A DNA stretch of 25,133 nt from Planctomycetota bacterium. GTDB taxonomy: Bacteria > Planctomycetota > JAMOSO01. Made by a program: the position numbers and the translations under genes. Each line of letters begins with the position of its first letter. Within the stretch, counting starts at the first letter, position 1. The stretch lies in assembly GCA_027063065.1 (NCBI GenBank), contig JAMOSO010000059.1, forward strand, positions 1 to 25,133. Direction: 5' to 3'. The notes beneath the pieces are model-generated. The model saw only the letters and a program-made list of their open reading frames with translations, had not been told where the DNA came from and ran no database searches. Shown here one piece after another: positions 22,387 to 25,133 of this stretch.

Positions 22387-25133
22387 TTATTTTTTACTAA
22401 GTGAACCATCGATAGAATATTTATTTGATGGTCTACTAAAAAGTGTTGTAAAATCAGAACCCGAAGCAGAAATAACATTAAAATTACCGTAAAAATCTTC
22501 GAAATCCTTATTATCTCGCACTCCGTTATTATCAAAATCAATATCTACAAAGCGTAACTCGCCCTCAACAAGCTTATTACTAACATTATTAGTACCAGTA
22601 AATTTAATAACCCTGCCACTTACCAAGCCTTCTAAACCTGCTTGTAAGACATTACCATCTGCATCAAGAATGTCAATTAATACAGATAAACCATCATTAA
22701 CAACAGCAATTTTTATTGTGCCATATTTTTTATCTTCACGTTCCTTCTCATCAGTACTCCACTGATAAATAACAGTATTATTTACAGAACCATTAGTAGC
22801 TTTAACAGCAGCAACCACATCTCTACCTTTATTAACCTGCACTTCAGCTACTGGCATTGGACCAACCTTATCTACCACTGCTTGATTATACGTAATAGTT
22901 GGAGCTCCTATAGAAGTATCAATCTCCAAATCAGATGCAACACTAGCATCTTGTACAGGCATCATAAACTTAGCCTGTTCTGTGCCTTTAATAATATAAT
23001 CGATACCATTAGCACCACCTAATTTAACACCATCTTTTAAATTAACAAAAGGTACCCAACTATCTGCTTCTTCATTAAAGGCTCCTGGTACATGCAAATT
23101 ATATCCATCATAATCTAAACGAAATACCTTACCAACATTACTGTCTCCATTTAAATCATCGCCTGCCTCCACCTTATATTTAAAAGATAAAGGTTTTTCA
23201 AAAGCGACATATTTATCATATATTCCATCTCCATTACTATCTTCTTTGACAGCTGTAAATCGAGCCCATTCATATGGTCCACTTTCCCAAGAATAAAATA
23301 CCGGTGCTTCATTTACATCTATAAAATTACCTGCATTGTAAGACCCTACTGGAGTTAAAGGCTTAATACTGATGCATTGATCTCCTGTAGCTTCAACCGA
23401 CTTTCCTCCTGATGTTAACATCATGTCAGAATAAGTATATTTAATTGAACCATTTATTGATGGATTGTAATTATTCCAATCACCATCTACAGGCCCCCAA
23501 AATTCAAAATTACTTGGCACCATATCACCAGACTGAACTGTTTCTTCTTTATAAAAATATATAATTGAAGCGTTTGTCAATGCTTGATGCTTGTATAAAT
23601 ACATTGAAAAATTAAAACTACTCTGTAATGCATCACACCAAACATCACCATACATAACAGCAAAATCAGGGGCAGGTGGAGGATTATTTGTATCAATTTC
23701 ACCATTAGTAGGATTTCTGACACCTACACTTTTAAATCCTCCTTTATTGGCATTTAAAGAAGGGTCCCAAGTTAATACTAATTCCCCTTTGCCTGACCAA
23801 TAAGACAATTCTAATCCAGCTAAATTTGCCATAGGCATTTCACTACGCGTATGCTTCCTTAACTTACCTGATTTGCGTATAATCTGATACTTCTTATCTG
23901 AACCAACTTGCGTAACAATAGCACCATTACTCAATGAAGAGCCTTCAGGCATCCATACGCCATAATATCCAACATAACCATTTTTACCGTCTTGGGTTAA
24001 AATGGGAAAGCCAGAATTTAAACGTACTTCATCCCCATTTGAAGTAAAAACCTTTGCTTTATACACTACATTGAAATTTTTTGTTTTGCTAAATACTTCA
24101 ATTTTATCATTGCCACTATCATCTTTAGATAATACTTTGACATAATTTAGATTGTGTGCAAAGTACAAAACTTCTTCCTTTGCATTTTCAAACGATGTCT
24201 TTACGCCGTTTTGACCCATATCGGTTTCGCGTGCGCTTATATAAGCCTGACCAGAATCCAAGCCACTGTTAGAAATCATATGCAACTTGGTTAAGCTTTT
24301 ATATTTTACCTCATGACCAGCAAGCACATCTAAGTCTTCAAATTCCTCAACAGTCTGAATATCTACTTTATTAGAACTATCAGAACCTATACTCATTACA
24401 AATTTAAATATTGGCGGAGCTTTAATTAAAATATCCAAACCGTTAGCATCATGCACAGGATAGCCTTTTGCATCTAATTTAAATGTCATCTCCTCAAAGC
24501 CATTATCGTCCAATTTATTGCCACTAATATATGCAGTCATTGATCCATATGGTTTTGTAGAAGAAACCCCTTCTGTAACCGTAAAATAACCTCTGATTAA
24601 CATTGAGCTAAACATAGTTTTATCAACCATCCATACCTTAATCGTCATAGGAGAATTATCATCTACTCGAACGATATCTAAAGTAATTTCCTGTAATTTT
24701 TCAACATTTGTGGACCCTGATGCAGCAACCCCTTCATTGCTATTAGACATTGGAGTTACCAATGCTTTATAAGGACCTTTATTGATATGTTCCTTATAAT
24801 TGCTTTCTGACATCATCCTCAAAATATCATTAATTGTTGCAAGGCTGTCTATGCCATCATCAGTCCATATTTGCTTTTTAGTCGTTGTAAAATCTGTACC
24901 GTCTTCTGGTAAAGGGTTAATAATTCTTGCTTGTGATTTATCGCAATCAGTCATAGCAATTCGCGATGGTAAATTCAATGCTTTTCCTGTATTTTTATTT
25001 CTTAATTCTGGTTTAGTAGCTAATGTTTTATCTAAATGTTGCTTGGCACCAACCTGTGTAGGTACCACCATTTTATAATCCTTTGAAACGTGGTCTTTTA
25101 CATCTTTCAATAACTTATCTAAATCAGATGTAA
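22387..25133 (-). CDS. Large exported-type protein with calcium-loop-like motifs, 5' end outside the window
   Basis: The frame is open to the window edge, so the gene is partial at its N-terminus; 914 residues are visible and the true start and any signal peptide lie beyond 25133. I do not recognise the family. The composition is rich in Asn, Asp, Gly, Ser and Thr with only three Cys, and the pattern of alternating strands suggests beta-rich extracellular domains. Calcium-loop-like motifs occur: DSNGDGIYDKY and DDLNGDSNVGK in the middle (around 23215-23140), and DFDNNGVRDNKDFEDF near the C-terminus (about 22545-22500), the last fitting an EF-hand/dockerin-type loop (D, D, N, D, D at 1, 3, 5, 9, 12). 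A linker NNPPPAP appears near 23685. No transmembrane or sorting anchor is seen at the C-terminus (GSLSKK). Monocistronic at its 3' end, with its own terminator. Confidence 0.85.
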   Translation of the reverse strand, partial: TSDLDKLLKDVKDHVSKDYKMVVPTQVGAKQHLDKTLATKPELRNKNTGKALNLPSRIAMTDCDKSQARIINPLPEDGTDFTTTKKQIWTDDGIDSLATINDILRMMSESNYKEHINKGPYKALVTPMSNSNEGVAASGSTNVEKLQEITLDIVRVDDNSPMTIKVWMVDKTMFSSMLIRGYFTVTEGVSSTKPYGSMTAYISGNKLDDNGFEEMTFKLDAKGYPVHDANGLDILIKAPPIFKFVMSIGSDSSNKVDIQTVEEFEDLDVLAGHEVKYKSLTKLHMISNSGLDSGQAYISARETDMGQNGVKTSFENAKEEVLYFAHNLNYVKVLSKDDSGNDKIEVFSKTKNFNVVYKAKVFTSNGDEVRLNSGFPILTQDGKNGYVGYYGVWMPEGSSLSNGAIVTQVGSDKKYQIIRKSGKLRKHTRSEMPMANLAGLELSYWSGKGELVLTWDPSLNANKGGFKSVGVRNPTNGEIDTNNPPPAPDFAVMYGDVWCDALQSSFNFSMYLYKHQALTNASIIYFYKEETVQSGDMVPSNFEFWGPVDGDWNNYNPSINGSIKYTYSDMMLTSGGKSVEATGDQCISIKPLTPVGSYNAGNFIDVNEAPVFYSWESGPYEWARFTAVKEDSNGDGIYDKYVAFEKPLSFKYKVEAGDDLNGDSNVGKVFRLDYDGYNLHVPGAFNEEADSWVPFVNLKDGVKLGGANGIDYIIKGTEQAKFMMPVQDASVASDLEIDTSIGAPTITYNQAVVDKVGPMPVAEVQVNKGRDVVAAVKATNGSVNNTVIYQWSTDEKEREDKKYGTIKIAVVNDGLSVLIDILDADGNVLQAGLEGLVSGRVIKFTGTNNVSNKLVEGELRFVDIDFDNNGVRDNKDFEDFYGNFNVISASGSDFTTLFSRPSNKYSIDGSLSKK

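Overview
This AT-rich window (roughly one third G+C by eye) comes from a Gram-negative bacterium, most likely of the PVC group (Verrucomicrobia, Kiritimatiellae or Lentisphaerae). The strongest clue is the minus-strand block at 50-7166: an actin-like PilM, a single-pass PilO-like protein, a second single-pass protein and a lipoprotein secretin. This matches the layout of the Akkermansia Amuc_1101-1100-1099-1098 locus. The placement rests on remembered family and locus architecture, not on a search.

Layout. (1) 1-7166, minus strand: a type IV pilus/type II-like secretin assembly operon, read pilM(N), pilO-like, FN3-containing platform protein, secretin, then the first codons of another exported protein cut by the window edge. 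A good promoter lies at 7206-7235. (2) 7257-8600 minus, trkA (K+ uptake regulation), divergent from 8896-10455 plus, rny (RNase Y), across a 295-bp spacer. (3) A perfect 37-bp inverted repeat (10474-10510) separates rny from the converging operon 15366-10525 minus: der, hflX, an unrecognised 549-residue protein and trpC, tightly packed or overlapping. (4) uvrC (minus) and a calcineurin-like phosphoesterase (plus) diverge from a 23-bp gap centred on a 12-bp palindrome. (5) thiG-thiH-thiS (plus), thiazole synthesis for thiamine, with its own promoter and no room for a TPP riboswitch. (6) A REC-HDOD signalling protein and a duplicated-half membrane protein (minus). (7) A large exported-type protein with calcium-loop-like motifs, truncated at the right edge, with a clear terminator.

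How the genes work together: the first block builds an envelope-spanning complex (cytoplasmic ATPase-fold PilM, inner-membrane coiled-coil proteins, outer-membrane secretin). The der-hflX pair are ribosome-associated GTPases, rny governs RNA decay, and uvrC is a repair nuclease in an unusually compact form. ThiH, the oxygen-sensitive route to dehydroglycine, suggests an anaerobic or facultative lifestyle.

The most interesting points are: a PilM-PilN fusion that carries the PilN INL(M)PP docking motif in cis; a UvrC lacking the C-terminal HhH region, an internal segment and one expected Fe-S cysteine; a recurring arrangement in which the -10 box sits 6-9 bases before the start codon with no Shine-Dalgarno sequence (leaderless or near-leaderless genes); an apparently degenerate second receiver domain on the HDOD protein; and a small membrane protein made of two homologous halves. 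No tRNA, rRNA, CRISPR array or insertion sequence was seen.
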